A stretch of DNA of 12,602 nucleotides, taken from the NCBI GenBank assembly GCA_013153235.1, contig JAADEU010000106.1, forward strand, positions 1 to 12,602, given 5' to 3'. A program made the position numbers and the translations under genes. The notes beneath the pieces are model-generated. The model saw only the letters and a program-made list of their open reading frames with translations. It did not search any database and had not been told where the DNA came from. Positions 1 to 5,315 of the stretch are shown in pieces; position 1 is the first letter of the stretch, and every line of letters begins with the position of its first letter. This stretch comes from Aquificota bacterium (GTDB taxonomy: Bacteria; Aquificota; Aquificia; Aquificales; Hydrogenothermaceae).

Positions 1-146
1 GGCAGGAGATGGTAATGCCAGGTGACAACGTAGAGCTGACAGTGGAGCTTATGGAGCCAGTAGCTATAGAGGAGCAGATGAGATTTGCTATTAGGGAAGG
101 TGGTAGAACTGTTGGTGCTGGTGTCGTTACTAAAATAATTGAGTAA
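1..146 (+). CDS. tuf: Elongation factor Tu, C-terminal fragment (5' cut by window edge)
   Basis: The frame that starts at base 3 gives 47 residues and then TAA at 144-146. It contains MPGDNVELTVEL, MRFAIREGGRTVGAGVV and the terminal TKIIE, which are the hallmark end of EF-Tu domain III. EF-Tu carries aminoacyl-tRNA to the ribosomal A site as a GTP complex in the cytoplasm. The GTPase domain and domain II lie outside the window, so completeness cannot be judged. The next gene, rpsJ, starts 14 bases after the stop with no room for a separate leader or terminator, so tuf and rpsJ are probably cotranscribed. Whether this is tufA behind fusA or a second copy cannot be told from here; tufA is the usual partner of rpsJ. 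Confidence 0.97.
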   Translation, partial: QEMVMPGDNVELTVELMEPVAIEEQMRFAIREGGRTVGAGVVTKIIE

Positions 147-160
147 GAGGGTAGTGTAAG

Positions 161-469
161 ATGCAGGAGAAAATCAGGATAAAACTGAAGGCTTTTGACC
201 ATAAAGTTTTAGACCAGTCGGTAAAACAAATCATAGACACAGTTAAAAGAAGTGGTGGGGTCATAAAGGGCCCCATCCCACTTCCTACACAGAGAAAGGT
301 GTGGTGTGTACTCAGGTCTCCCCACAAGTTTGAGCAGTCAAGGGAGCACTTTGAGATGAGAATCCACAAAAGACTGATTGATATTGAAAATGCAACTCCA
401 CAGACTATTGAGGCATTGATGGACATCAGCCTGCCAGCAGGTGTTGATGTAGAAATAAAACTAAGTTAA
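161..469 (+). CDS. rpsJ: 30S ribosomal protein S10 (NusE)
   Basis: The 102-residue product has the normal S10 length. It carries the conserved GPIPLPT at residues 37-43, followed by VLRSPHKFEQSREHFEMR, which corresponds to the long loop that reaches into the 30S head. S10 is a primary component of the head and, as NusE, also joins NusB in antitermination complexes on rRNA operons. The ATG is preceded by AAGAGGG with about 10 bases of spacing, and there is no better upstream start. S10 normally opens the S10 operon, and its mRNA leader in E. coli is where L4 exerts feedback. Here tuf ends only 14 bases upstream, so that leader is absent. A strong inverted repeat lies within codons 30-42 (see the separate entry). 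Confidence 0.98.
   Translation: MQEKIRIKLKAFDHKVLDQSVKQIIDTVKRSGGVIKGPIPLPTQRKVWCVLRSPHKFEQSREHFEMRIHKRLIDIENATPQTIEALMDISLPAGVDVEIKLS
249..284 (+). other. Inverted repeat / potential mRNA hairpin inside rpsJ
   Basis: GAAGTGG (249-255) pairs perfectly with CCACTTC (278-284). TGGGG (256-260) then pairs with CCCCA (271-275). This leaves a 2-base bulge (TC, 276-277) and a 10-base loop, for 12 base pairs in total. The repeat lies in coding sequence for S10 residues 30-42, which include the highly conserved GPIPLP, so part of it is fixed by the protein. A role in the mRNA is unproven. Confidence 0.5.
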
Positions 470-472
470 CAG

Positions 473-480
473 AAGGAGTG
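473..480 (+). promoter_or_regulatory. Ribosome binding site that fixes the rplC start
   Basis: AAGGAGTG lies 6 bases before the ATG at 487. An in-frame GTG at 478-480 is part of this same element, so it cannot also be the start codon. This supports the ATG, giving MPKGIIGKKIGMTR, the usual L3 N-terminus. Confidence 0.85.
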
Positions 481-486
481 AGTGCA

Positions 487-1170
487 ATGCCAAAGGGCAT
501 AATCGGTAAAAAAATTGGAATGACAAGGGTTTTTGTCGGCGATAAAGCTGTCCCTGTTACTGTGATTCAGGTGGAACCTAACTACGTTGTGAACATCAGA
601 ACACCTGAGAAGGACGGCTATTCGGCAGTTGTTCTTGGAGCAGGAGAGAAAAAAGAAAAAAGAACACCAAAGCCTATGAAGGCCATATTTGAAAAAGCAG
701 GTCTCAAACCGCTGAAAACCCTCGCAGAATTTCCACTCAAAGAGGGTGAGCAGCTTGAACTTGGGCAGGAAATAAAGGTTGAGGATGTATTTGAAAAAGG
801 TGACCTGGTAGATGTAACAGGAAAATCAAAAGGTAGAGGCTTTACCTCAGCAATGAAAAGGTGGGATTTCTCCGGATTCAAAAAATCCCACGGTTCAAGG
901 TACCACAGGGCTATAGGTTCAATCGGTGCATGTTCTGACCCTGGTAGGGTATGGAAAACAAAAAGAATGCCAGGTCATTACGGAAATGAGACAATAACCG
1001 TTCAGGGACTGGAAGTTGTTGATATCATCCCTGAAAAAAATGTAATTCTGGTGAAAGGCTCTGTACCGGGACATACAAACACGGTACTGAAAATAAAAGC
1101 CTCTGTTATTCCAGAAAGAAGAAAGGGTAAAAGAAAATTAGAAAGAGCTAAGGCAACTTATGCTTCTTAA
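487..1170 (+). CDS. rplC: 50S ribosomal protein L3
   Basis: The product has 227 residues from the chosen ATG, slightly longer than E. coli L3 (209), mainly through a basic C-terminal tail (RRKGKRKLERAKATYAS). It has the L3 N-terminus GKKIGMTRVF at residues 7-16. The central loop at about 136-166 (GSIG, DPGRVWK, MPGHYGNE) threads toward the peptidyl-transferase centre. L3 is an early-binding 50S protein that helps nucleate assembly with L2, L4 and L23. At the position of E. coli Gln150, the glutamine methylated by PrmB, this protein appears to have Ser150 (GACSDPG in place of GQNQTPG), so that modification would not occur. The gene follows rpsJ by 17 bases and precedes rplD by 23. Confidence 0.98.
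   Translation: MPKGIIGKKIGMTRVFVGDKAVPVTVIQVEPNYVVNIRTPEKDGYSAVVLGAGEKKEKRTPKPMKAIFEKAGLKPLKTLAEFPLKEGEQLELGQEIKVEDVFEKGDLVDVTGKSKGRGFTSAMKRWDFSGFKKSHGSRYHRAIGSIGACSDPGRVWKTKRMPGHYGNETITVQGLEVVDIIPEKNVILVKGSVPGHTNTVLKIKASVIPERRKGKRKLERAKATYAS
861..891 (+). other. Inverted repeat / potential mRNA hairpin inside rplC
   Basis: GTGGGATTT (861-869) is the exact reverse complement of AAATCCCAC (883-891), separated by a 13-base loop that itself contains the palindrome TCCGGA. The repeat lies in codons 125-135 of L3. No T-run follows, so it is not a terminator. Function is unknown and it may be chance. Confidence 0.45.
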
Positions 1171-1193
1171 AAATCGGTAAAGAGGTGGCTTAA

Positions 1194-1817
1194 ATGGAAG
1201 CTAATGTAGTTAATGTAAAAAAGGAAAATGTGGGAACAATAGATTTAAAGGACAGCATCTTTAACACAGAAGTTAAAGAGCATACAGTATGGGAAGTTAT
1301 AAAGTGGCAGCTTGCTGCCAGAAGGGCAGGAACTGCTTCCACAAAAACAAGGGCTGAAGTAAGAGGCTCAAGAAGAAAGATTCTCCCACAGAAAGGAACA
1401 GGAAACGCAAGACACGGGGACAGAAAGGCCAACATCTTTGTTGGTGGTGGTGTTGCCCACGGACCCCATCCAAGGGATTACTACTACGCCCTCCCTAAAA
1501 AGGTAAGGAAAAAGGCCCTTAAAGGTGTTCTCTCAATGAAGCTTAAGGATGGGGAGCTTACAATAATTGAGGACTTTACATTTGACGAGCCAAAGACAAA
1601 GAAGGCAATAGAGGTTCTGAAGAACTTCGGTCTTGACCAGTCAAAGGTTCTGCTTGTTCTTTCTGAAAAGGACAACAACGTAATAAAATCATTCAGAAAC
1701 CTGCCAAAGGCAAAGGTTTTACTGGTTGAAGGACTCAACACATACGACCTTCTTAACGCAGACCATGTTCTGATTACAAAATCGGCAGCTGAAAAAATCA
1801 ATGAGAGGTTAGGATAA
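1194..1817 (+). CDS. rplD: 50S ribosomal protein L4
   Basis: The 207-residue product has normal L4 length. Its long basic loop (about residues 45-95) contains RGSRRKILPQKGTGNARHG and GGGVAHGPHPRDY, the conserved segment that lines the peptide exit tunnel near L22. L4 is an early 50S assembly protein. In E. coli it is also the autoregulator of the S10 operon and a cofactor of RNase E control. The classical L4 target upstream of rpsJ is missing here, so any feedback would need another site. The ATG follows AGAGGTGG with about 5 bases of spacing. The stop overlaps the rplW start (TAATG), which suggests translational coupling of these two neighbours at the tunnel exit. Confidence 0.98.
   Translation: MEANVVNVKKENVGTIDLKDSIFNTEVKEHTVWEVIKWQLAARRAGTASTKTRAEVRGSRRKILPQKGTGNARHGDRKANIFVGGGVAHGPHPRDYYYALPKKVRKKALKGVLSMKLKDGELTIIEDFTFDEPKTKKAIEVLKNFGLDQSKVLLVLSEKDNNVIKSFRNLPKAKVLLVEGLNTYDLLNADHVLITKSAAEKINERLG
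1305..1320 (+). other. Small CUUG-tetraloop hairpin inside rplD
   Basis: TGGCAG (1305-1310), CTTG loop (1311-1314) and CTGCCA (1315-1320) form a perfect 6-bp stem closed as G(CUUG)C, a known stable RNA tetraloop type. It lies in codons for L4 residues 38-43. It is probably incidental. Confidence 0.3.
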
Positions 1818-2116
1818 TGAGCGTAAAAACCCCATACGACATAATAATACGACCTGTTCTTACTGAAAAGGCTGTCAAACAGAACGAGAAGGAAAACAAG
1901 CTGGTGTTTGAAGTGGCAATGGATGCAAACAAAATAGAAATCAAAAAGGCTGTTGAGGAGATATTCGGCGTTAAGGTAAAGGAAGTCAGAACTATGATTG
2001 TAAAGCCAAAACAGAAAAGGGTTGGTTTTGGTAAGCCAGGTTATACAAAAAAATGGAAAAAAGCCATTGTAAGAATTGAATCTGAACAACCAATTAACAT
2101 TGCAGAACTAATATAG
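1817..2116 (+). CDS. rplW: 50S ribosomal protein L23
   Basis: The 99-residue product has the family length. It starts MSVKTPYDIIIRPVLTEKA; the RPVLTEKA at residues 12-19 is the L23 N-terminal signature. Glu17 in TEKA corresponds to E. coli Glu18, the contact used by trigger factor at the tunnel exit. The basic stretch KPKQKRVGFGKPGYTKKWKK (about 63-82) is the rRNA-binding and tunnel loop. L23 sits at the exit of the nascent chain and docks trigger factor and SRP. The ATG at 1817 overlaps the rplD stop by one base. Its ribosome binding site, GAGAGGT at 1803-1809, lies within the end of rplD. Confidence 0.98.
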   Translation: MSVKTPYDIIIRPVLTEKAVKQNEKENKLVFEVAMDANKIEIKKAVEEIFGVKVKEVRTMIVKPKQKRVGFGKPGYTKKWKKAIVRIESEQPINIAELI

Positions 2117-2129
2117 AGGTGAAATAAAA

Positions 2130-2954
2130 ATGGGTGTTAGAAAGCTAAAACCTGTAACAAACGGAACAAGGCACGCAATACTATATGACTTCTCTGAGAT
2201 TACAAAAAAGGAGCCTGAAAAATCGCTCCTGGAACCCCTGGTTAAAAAGGCAGGAAGAAACAATCAGGGAAGAATAACTGTAAGGCACAAAGGTGGTGGC
2301 CACAAGAGAAGATACAGAATAATTGATTTCAAAAGGGACAAATGGGGTGTACCTGCAAAGGTGGCTGCCATTGAGTACGACCCTAACAGGTCTGCGAGAA
2401 TAGCACTCCTCCACTACGCAGACGGTGAAAAGAGGTACATCATCTGGCCGGAAGGTCTGAAGGTTGGGGACACTGTTGTGGCCGGACCAGATGCTGAGAT
2501 TAAAGTGGGAAATGCACTCCCACTGGAAAACATCCCTGTTGGTACATTTGTCCACAACATTGAGCTTACACCAGGAAAAGGTGGACAGCTTGCAAGGGCT
2601 GCAGGAATGTCAGCCCAGATACTGGGAAGACAGGACGACTACGTACAGCTGAGACTTCCATCCGGTGAGATTAGACTGGTACACAAAAAATGTATGGCTA
2701 CCATAGGTGTTGTTGGACTTGCGGAACACGAACTTGTCAAGCTGGGTAAAGCAGGTAGAGCCAGATGGCTGGGTATCAGACCTACAGTCAGAGGTACAGC
2801 AATGAACCCTGTTGACCACCCACACGGTGGTGGTGAAGGTAAGACGTTTGGTAAGCATCCTGTATCCCCATGGGGTCAGCCTACAAAGGGTTACAAGACA
2901 AGACGTGGTGCTAAATACTCTGACAAATTCATCATCAAACGTAGAGGTAAATAA
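2130..2954 (+). CDS. rplB: 50S ribosomal protein L2
   Basis: The 274-residue product matches the usual length (E. coli 273). The oligonucleotide-binding N-terminal half holds RNNQGRITVRHKGGGHKR (43-60) and RIIDFKRDK. The SH3-like C-terminal half ends with NPVDHPHGGGEG (226-237) and DKFIIKRRGK. His230 aligns with E. coli His229, a residue linked to peptidyl-transferase activity and subunit joining. L2 is among the most conserved 50S proteins; it binds 23S rRNA near the peptidyl-transferase centre and bridges to the 30S subunit. The ATG has GAGGTGA about 9 bases upstream. The gene is followed 2 bases later by rpsS, whose ribosome binding site lies inside the last rplB codons. Confidence 0.99.
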   Translation: MGVRKLKPVTNGTRHAILYDFSEITKKEPEKSLLEPLVKKAGRNNQGRITVRHKGGGHKRRYRIIDFKRDKWGVPAKVAAIEYDPNRSARIALLHYADGEKRYIIWPEGLKVGDTVVAGPDAEIKVGNALPLENIPVGTFVHNIELTPGKGGQLARAAGMSAQILGRQDDYVQLRLPSGEIRLVHKKCMATIGVVGLAEHELVKLGKAGRARWLGIRPTVRGTAMNPVDHPHGGGEGKTFGKHPVSPWGQPTKGYKTRRGAKYSDKFIIKRRGK

Positions 2955-2956
2955 AG

Positions 2957-3256
2957 ATGGGATACAAAGGTAAGTGGAACGAAAGAAATAAAAATCCATA
3001 CGTAAATGAGAAAATACTCAAGAAAATAAGAAAAATGAATGAAACCGGAGAAAGGAAAATAATAAAGGTGTGGGACAGAGCCTGCACCATCACAGAAGAG
3101 ATGGTCGGCCACACAATTGCGGTATACAACGGAATGAAGTTTATACCTGTTTACATCCAGCCTGAGATGGTCGGCCATAAACTGGGAGAGTTCTCCCTCA
3201 CAAGGACATTTAGAGGACACCCTGACAAATCTGCAAAAGCAGTTAAGAAAAAATAA
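2957..3256 (+). CDS. rpsS: 30S ribosomal protein S19
   Basis: The 99-residue product is a few residues longer than E. coli S19 (92). It holds the conserved MVGHTIAVYNG (about residues 49-59) and the S19 signature MVGHKLGEF followed by TRTFRGH in the C-terminal half. S19 sits in the head of the 30S subunit, partners with S13 and contacts the A-site tRNA region. The start ATG lies 2 bases after the rplB stop, and AGAGGTAAATAA at the end of rplB serves as its ribosome binding site. The two MVGH segments are encoded by an identical 14-base string (3098-3111 and 3164-3177). Confidence 0.98.
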   Translation: MGYKGKWNERNKNPYVNEKILKKIRKMNETGERKIIKVWDRACTITEEMVGHTIAVYNGMKFIPVYIQPEMVGHKLGEFSLTRTFRGHPDKSAKAVKKK

Positions 3257-3269
3257 GAGGTGAAAGGAA

Positions 3270-3623
3270 ATGGCTGAAGCTACAAAGAATACAGAAGCAA
3301 GGGCTATTCTGAGATATGCCAGAACCTCCCCCACAAAAGCAAGACAGGTTATAAACGTAATCAGGGGGAAGGATGTTGGAGTAGCACTGGCCCTGTTGCA
3401 CGGGATGAACAAAAGGGCTGCAAGAATCGTTGAAAAGCTCCTGAAAAGCGCAATAGCAAATGCTGAGCTAAAGGATATGGACATTGACAATCTTTACATC
3501 AAAGAAATTAGGGCTGAAGACGGCCCAATCCTCAAAAGGTACATGCCCAGAGCTTACGGAAGGGCTACGCCTAAGAAAAGAAGATTTTCTCACATTTATA
3601 TAACATTAGCTGAAAGGCAGTAA
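3270..3623 (+). CDS. rplV: 50S ribosomal protein L22
   Basis: The 117-residue product is slightly longer than E. coli L22 (110). It has the globular-domain motif RTSPTKARQVINVIRGK (18-34) and KSAIANAE (59-66). It then has the extended beta-hairpin GPILKRYMPRAYGRA...KKRRFSHI at about 85-109, which reaches into the exit tunnel beside L4. This loop is where macrolide-resistance changes fall in other bacteria; nothing deleted or duplicated is visible here. Several bases upstream, AAGAGGTGAAAGG is a good ribosome binding site. The gene sits 13 bases after rpsS and 12 before rpsC, as in nearly all bacteria. Confidence 0.98.
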   Translation: MAEATKNTEARAILRYARTSPTKARQVINVIRGKDVGVALALLHGMNKRAARIVEKLLKSAIANAELKDMDIDNLYIKEIRAEDGPILKRYMPRAYGRATPKKRRFSHIYITLAERQ

Positions 3624-3635
3624 GGAGGAATAACA

Positions 3636-4319
3636 GTGGGTCAGAAAGTACATCCAACAGGATTTAGATTAGGAATTACAGCTGACTGGAAATCAAAATG
3701 GTTCGCCGATAAAAAAAGATACGGAAAGGTACTCCACGAGGACCTGCAAATCAGAAGGTTTATTGAGGAAAAGTACAAGCAGGCAGGAATCGCAGACGTT
3801 ATTATTGAAAGACTCGGTGAAAAAATCAGGGTGAAGATACTTGCCTCAAAACCGGGAATCGTAATCGGAAGAAAGGGTGCTGAGGTTGAAGAACTGAACA
3901 AGATTCTTATGGCACTGACAGACGCCAAAGAGGTTCTGGTTAATGTTGATGAGGTCAAAAAGCCTGAGCTGAATGCAAAACTGGTAGCTGAAGACATCGC
4001 CCTCCAGCTTGAGAGAAGGGTATCCCACAGAAGAGCTATGAAAAGGGCTATTGATAATGCCATGAAAGCAGGAGCAAAGGGTATAAAGGTACAGGTAGGT
4101 GGACGTATCGGTGGTGTTGACCTTGCCAGAAAGGAATGGTTCATGGCAGGAAGGATGCCTCTCCAGACAATAAGGGCTGATATCGACTACGGAACTGCAA
4201 GGGCTTCTACAAAATACGGAATCCTGGGAATAAAGGTCTGGATTTACAAGGGAGACAAACTGGCAGAACAGAAGGAAGAGGTTCTGAAGAAGATAGAAGA
4301 AGAACTCCACACAGTCTAA
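3636..4319 (+). CDS. rpsC: 30S ribosomal protein S3 (GTG start)
   Basis: The 227-residue product starts MGQKVHPTGFRLGI, the invariant S3 N-terminus, which fixes the GTG at 3636 as the start. A strong AAGGAGGA lies 6 bases upstream. The type-II KH domain contains PGIVIGRKGAEVEEL, with the GXXG loop at residues 78-81 (GRKG). Arg132, Arg133 and Lys136 in HRRAMKRA match the E. coli residues that line the mRNA entry tunnel and support mRNA unwinding. The C-terminal domain has GGRIGGVDLAR and IDYGTARASTKYG. S3 forms the mRNA entry site with S4 and S5. The C-terminus is short and ends in a Lys/Glu-rich helix. Confidence 0.99.
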   Translation: MGQKVHPTGFRLGITADWKSKWFADKKRYGKVLHEDLQIRRFIEEKYKQAGIADVIIERLGEKIRVKILASKPGIVIGRKGAEVEELNKILMALTDAKEVLVNVDEVKKPELNAKLVAEDIALQLERRVSHRRAMKRAIDNAMKAGAKGIKVQVGGRIGGVDLARKEWFMAGRMPLQTIRADIDYGTARASTKYGILGIKVWIYKGDKLAEQKEEVLKKIEEELHTV

Positions 4320-4342
4320 ATCAAAAACAGGAGGAAATATAG

Positions 4343-4759
4343 ATGTCACTTCTACAGCCAAAGAAGCTTAAATGGAGAAAACAGCATAGAGGTAGGATGA
4401 AAGGGAAGGCCAGCAGAAGAAACTACGTGGCCTTCGGTGAGTACGGTCTTCAGGCCCTTGAACCATGCTGGATGACTTCCAGACAGATAGAGGCTGCCCG
4501 TATCGCCATCGTAAGGGAAGCGAAAAAAGGTGCCAAGGTATGGATTAGGGTATTTCCCCACAAGCCGGTAACAAGAAAACCTGCAGAAACAAGGATGGGT
4601 AAAGGTAAAGGTGACCTGGACCACTTCGTTGCAGTGGTAAAACCCGGACACATACTCTTTGAGCTTTCCGGTGTACCGGAAGAGGTCGCAGCTGAAGCGT
4701 TCAGAAAAGCCGGACACAAACTACCAATAAAAACAAGACTTGTAAAAGCGAGGTCGTAA
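4343..4759 (+). CDS. rplP: 50S ribosomal protein L16
   Basis: The 138-residue product has the usual L16 length. It has LQPKKLKWRKQHRGRMKG at the N-terminus, SRQIEAARIAI (46-56), WIRVFPHKPVTRKPAETRMG (67-86) with KGKG following, and GVPEEVAAEAFRKAGHKLPI. L16 binds helix 38 and the A-site region of 23S rRNA and is needed for late 50S maturation. Arg84 aligns with E. coli Arg81, the residue hydroxylated by RoxA/YcfD there. The ATG follows GGAGGAAATATAG. The rplP stop is separated from rpmC by a single base, and the L16 coding end carries the rpmC ribosome binding site. Confidence 0.98.
   Translation: MSLLQPKKLKWRKQHRGRMKGKASRRNYVAFGEYGLQALEPCWMTSRQIEAARIAIVREAKKGAKVWIRVFPHKPVTRKPAETRMGKGKGDLDHFVAVVKPGHILFELSGVPEEVAAEAFRKAGHKLPIKTRLVKARS
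4665..4682 (+). other. Inverted repeat inside rplP
   Basis: TTCCGG (4666-4671) and CCGGAA (4676-4681) form a perfect 6-bp stem around a TGTA loop, extended by one T-G wobble. It is coding sequence for L16 LSGVPEE. No T-run follows. It is probably incidental. Confidence 0.3.
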
Positions 4760-4760
4760 G

Positions 4761-4970
4761 ATGAAGGCAGAAGAACTGAGAAAATTAACAGATGATGAAC
4801 TTAAAGAAAAGGTTGTTGAACTGAAGAAAAAATTAATGAACCTCAGATTCCAGAATGCTGTTGGTGGCCTTGAAAAGCCATCAGAAATAAAACAGACAAA
4901 AAGGGATATAGCAAGAATCCTTACAATACTCAGAGAAAGAGAGCTTCAAGCCCAAGGTGGAGGTAAATAA
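4761..4970 (+). CDS. rpmC: 50S ribosomal protein L29
   Basis: The 69-residue, all-helical product has the L29 core. It includes LRKLTDDELKEKVVELKKKL, then MNLRFQNAVGGLEKP and RDIARILTILRERE, giving the family's two long antiparallel helices. L29 lies at the tunnel exit next to L23 and contributes to the docking platform for SRP and trigger factor. The ATG is one base after the rplP stop, with GAGGT at 4750-4754 inside rplP as ribosome binding site. Its TAA overlaps the rpsQ ATG by one base. Slightly longer than E. coli L29 (63) because of a Gly-rich tail (QAQGGGK), which is partly dictated by the embedded rpsQ ribosome binding site. Confidence 0.97.
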   Translation: MKAEELRKLTDDELKEKVVELKKKLMNLRFQNAVGGLEKPSEIKQTKRDIARILTILRERELQAQGGGK

Positions 4971-5227
4971 TGGCACTCAAATCAGGAAGAAAAGAGTTTA
5001 TAGGAAAGGTAGTTTCAAATAAAATGGACAAAACTGTGGTGGTGGCTGTTGAAAGACAGCTTCCACACCCACTTTACGGAAAAAGAATTAAAAAGACTTC
5101 CAAGTTCTACGCCCACGACCCTGACAACAGATGTAAAGAAGGGGATATTGTAAGAATCAGAGAGTCAAGACCTATCTCAAAACTGAAGAGATGGGTTGTT
5201 GTGGAAATACTTAATTCCCAGTCTTGA
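4970..5227 (+). CDS. rpsQ: 30S ribosomal protein S17
   Basis: The 85-residue product is an OB-fold S17. It has FIGKVVSNKMDKTVVVAVER at residues 10-29, HPLYGKRIKKTSKFYAHD and the family signature GDIVRIRESRPISKLKRW at 58-75. S17 is a primary 16S-binding protein of the 30S body. The ATG overlaps the rpmC stop in TAATG, and GGAGGT at 4958-4963 provides the ribosome binding site 6 bases upstream. The gene closes the S10 cluster. It is followed by an 88-base gap, the only large one in the window, before rplN. Confidence 0.98.
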   Translation: MALKSGRKEFIGKVVSNKMDKTVVVAVERQLPHPLYGKRIKKTSKFYAHDPDNRCKEGDIVRIRESRPISKLKRWVVVEILNSQS

Positions 5228-5252
5228 TTTTAATGGCTGAAAATATTAAAAT
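5224..5252 (+). promoter_or_regulatory. Candidate sigma70-type promoter at the S10/spc boundary
   Basis: TTGATT (5224-5229) and TAAAAT (5247-5252) are spaced by 17 bases, which matches the housekeeping -35/-10 consensus well (4 of 6 and 5 of 6). The region 5228-5262 is about 86% A+T, far above its coding neighbours. Start of transcription would fall near 5259-5261, giving a leader of about 55 bases before rplN. A second promoter here would let the spc genes be made independently of the upstream S10 genes. No experimental support is available. Confidence 0.45.
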
Positions 5253-5310
5253 ATTAATTTGTCTTTCCGCCTATTCGGCGGAGGCAATCCCATTTATGAA
5301 AGAGGTGTAG
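5233..5310 (+). CDS. Possible 25-residue small ORF between rpsQ and rplN
   Basis: An ATG at 5233, 5 bases after the rpsQ TGA, opens a 25-codon frame. It reads MAENIKILICLSAYSAEA followed by IPFMKEV and stops at TAG 5308-5310. The stop falls immediately after the AGAGGTG that serves rplN, 5 bases before its ATG. Ribosomes leaving rpsQ could therefore reinitiate here and be delivered to rplN. No Shine-Dalgarno sequence precedes it, no family is recognised, and a frame of this size can arise by chance. Treat it as a hypothetical coupling or leader peptide. Confidence 0.2.
   Translation: MAENIKILICLSAYSAEAIPFMKEV
5266..5282 (+). other. Perfect GC hairpin in the rpsQ-rplN gap
   Basis: TCCGCC (5266-5271), loop TATTC (5272-5276) and GGCGGA (5277-5282) form a 6-bp GC-rich stem that two further T-G wobbles can extend. 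No T-run follows on either strand, so it is not an intrinsic terminator. It would sit at the very 5' end of a transcript from the candidate promoter, where it could protect the mRNA or serve as a protein-binding site. That role is inference. Confidence 0.5.
5301..5307 (+). promoter_or_regulatory. Ribosome binding site that fixes the rplN start
   Basis: AGAGGTG lies 8 bases before the ATG at 5316. It supports that codon over the upstream in-frame TTG at 5259, which has no such element and would start inside the hairpin region. Confidence 0.85.
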
Positions 5311-5315
5311 AAAAA

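Noticed and set aside
478..486. GTG at 478 as the rplC start
   Set aside because: This GTG lies inside the ribosome binding site of the ATG at 487, and L3 proteins normally begin at the MxKGIIGKK-type sequence.
1063..1087. Inverted repeat GTACCG/CGGTAC in rplC
   Set aside because: Only 6 bp with a 13-base loop, within coding sequence and with no supporting context.
1484..2089. Long open frame of about 200 codons on the - strand opposite rplD and rplW
   Set aside because: It lies opposite two certain genes, has no recognisable domain, and is a by-product of their codon use. The same holds for other antisense frames such as 2891-3490, 3846-4361 and 8456-8992.
2464..2652. Overlapping + strand frame of 62 codons inside rplB
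   Set aside because: It is out of frame within the highly conserved L2 gene, with no family resemblance. A similar 60-codon frame inside rpsE (8313-8495) is rejected for the same reason.
5263..5300. Rho-independent terminator between rpsQ and rplN
   Set aside because: The hairpin is not followed by a T-run on either strand.
5259..5315. Extending rplN upstream to the in-frame TTG at 5259
   Set aside because: The added 19 residues are unlike L14, no ribosome binding site precedes the TTG, and AGAGGTG sits correctly before the ATG at 5316.
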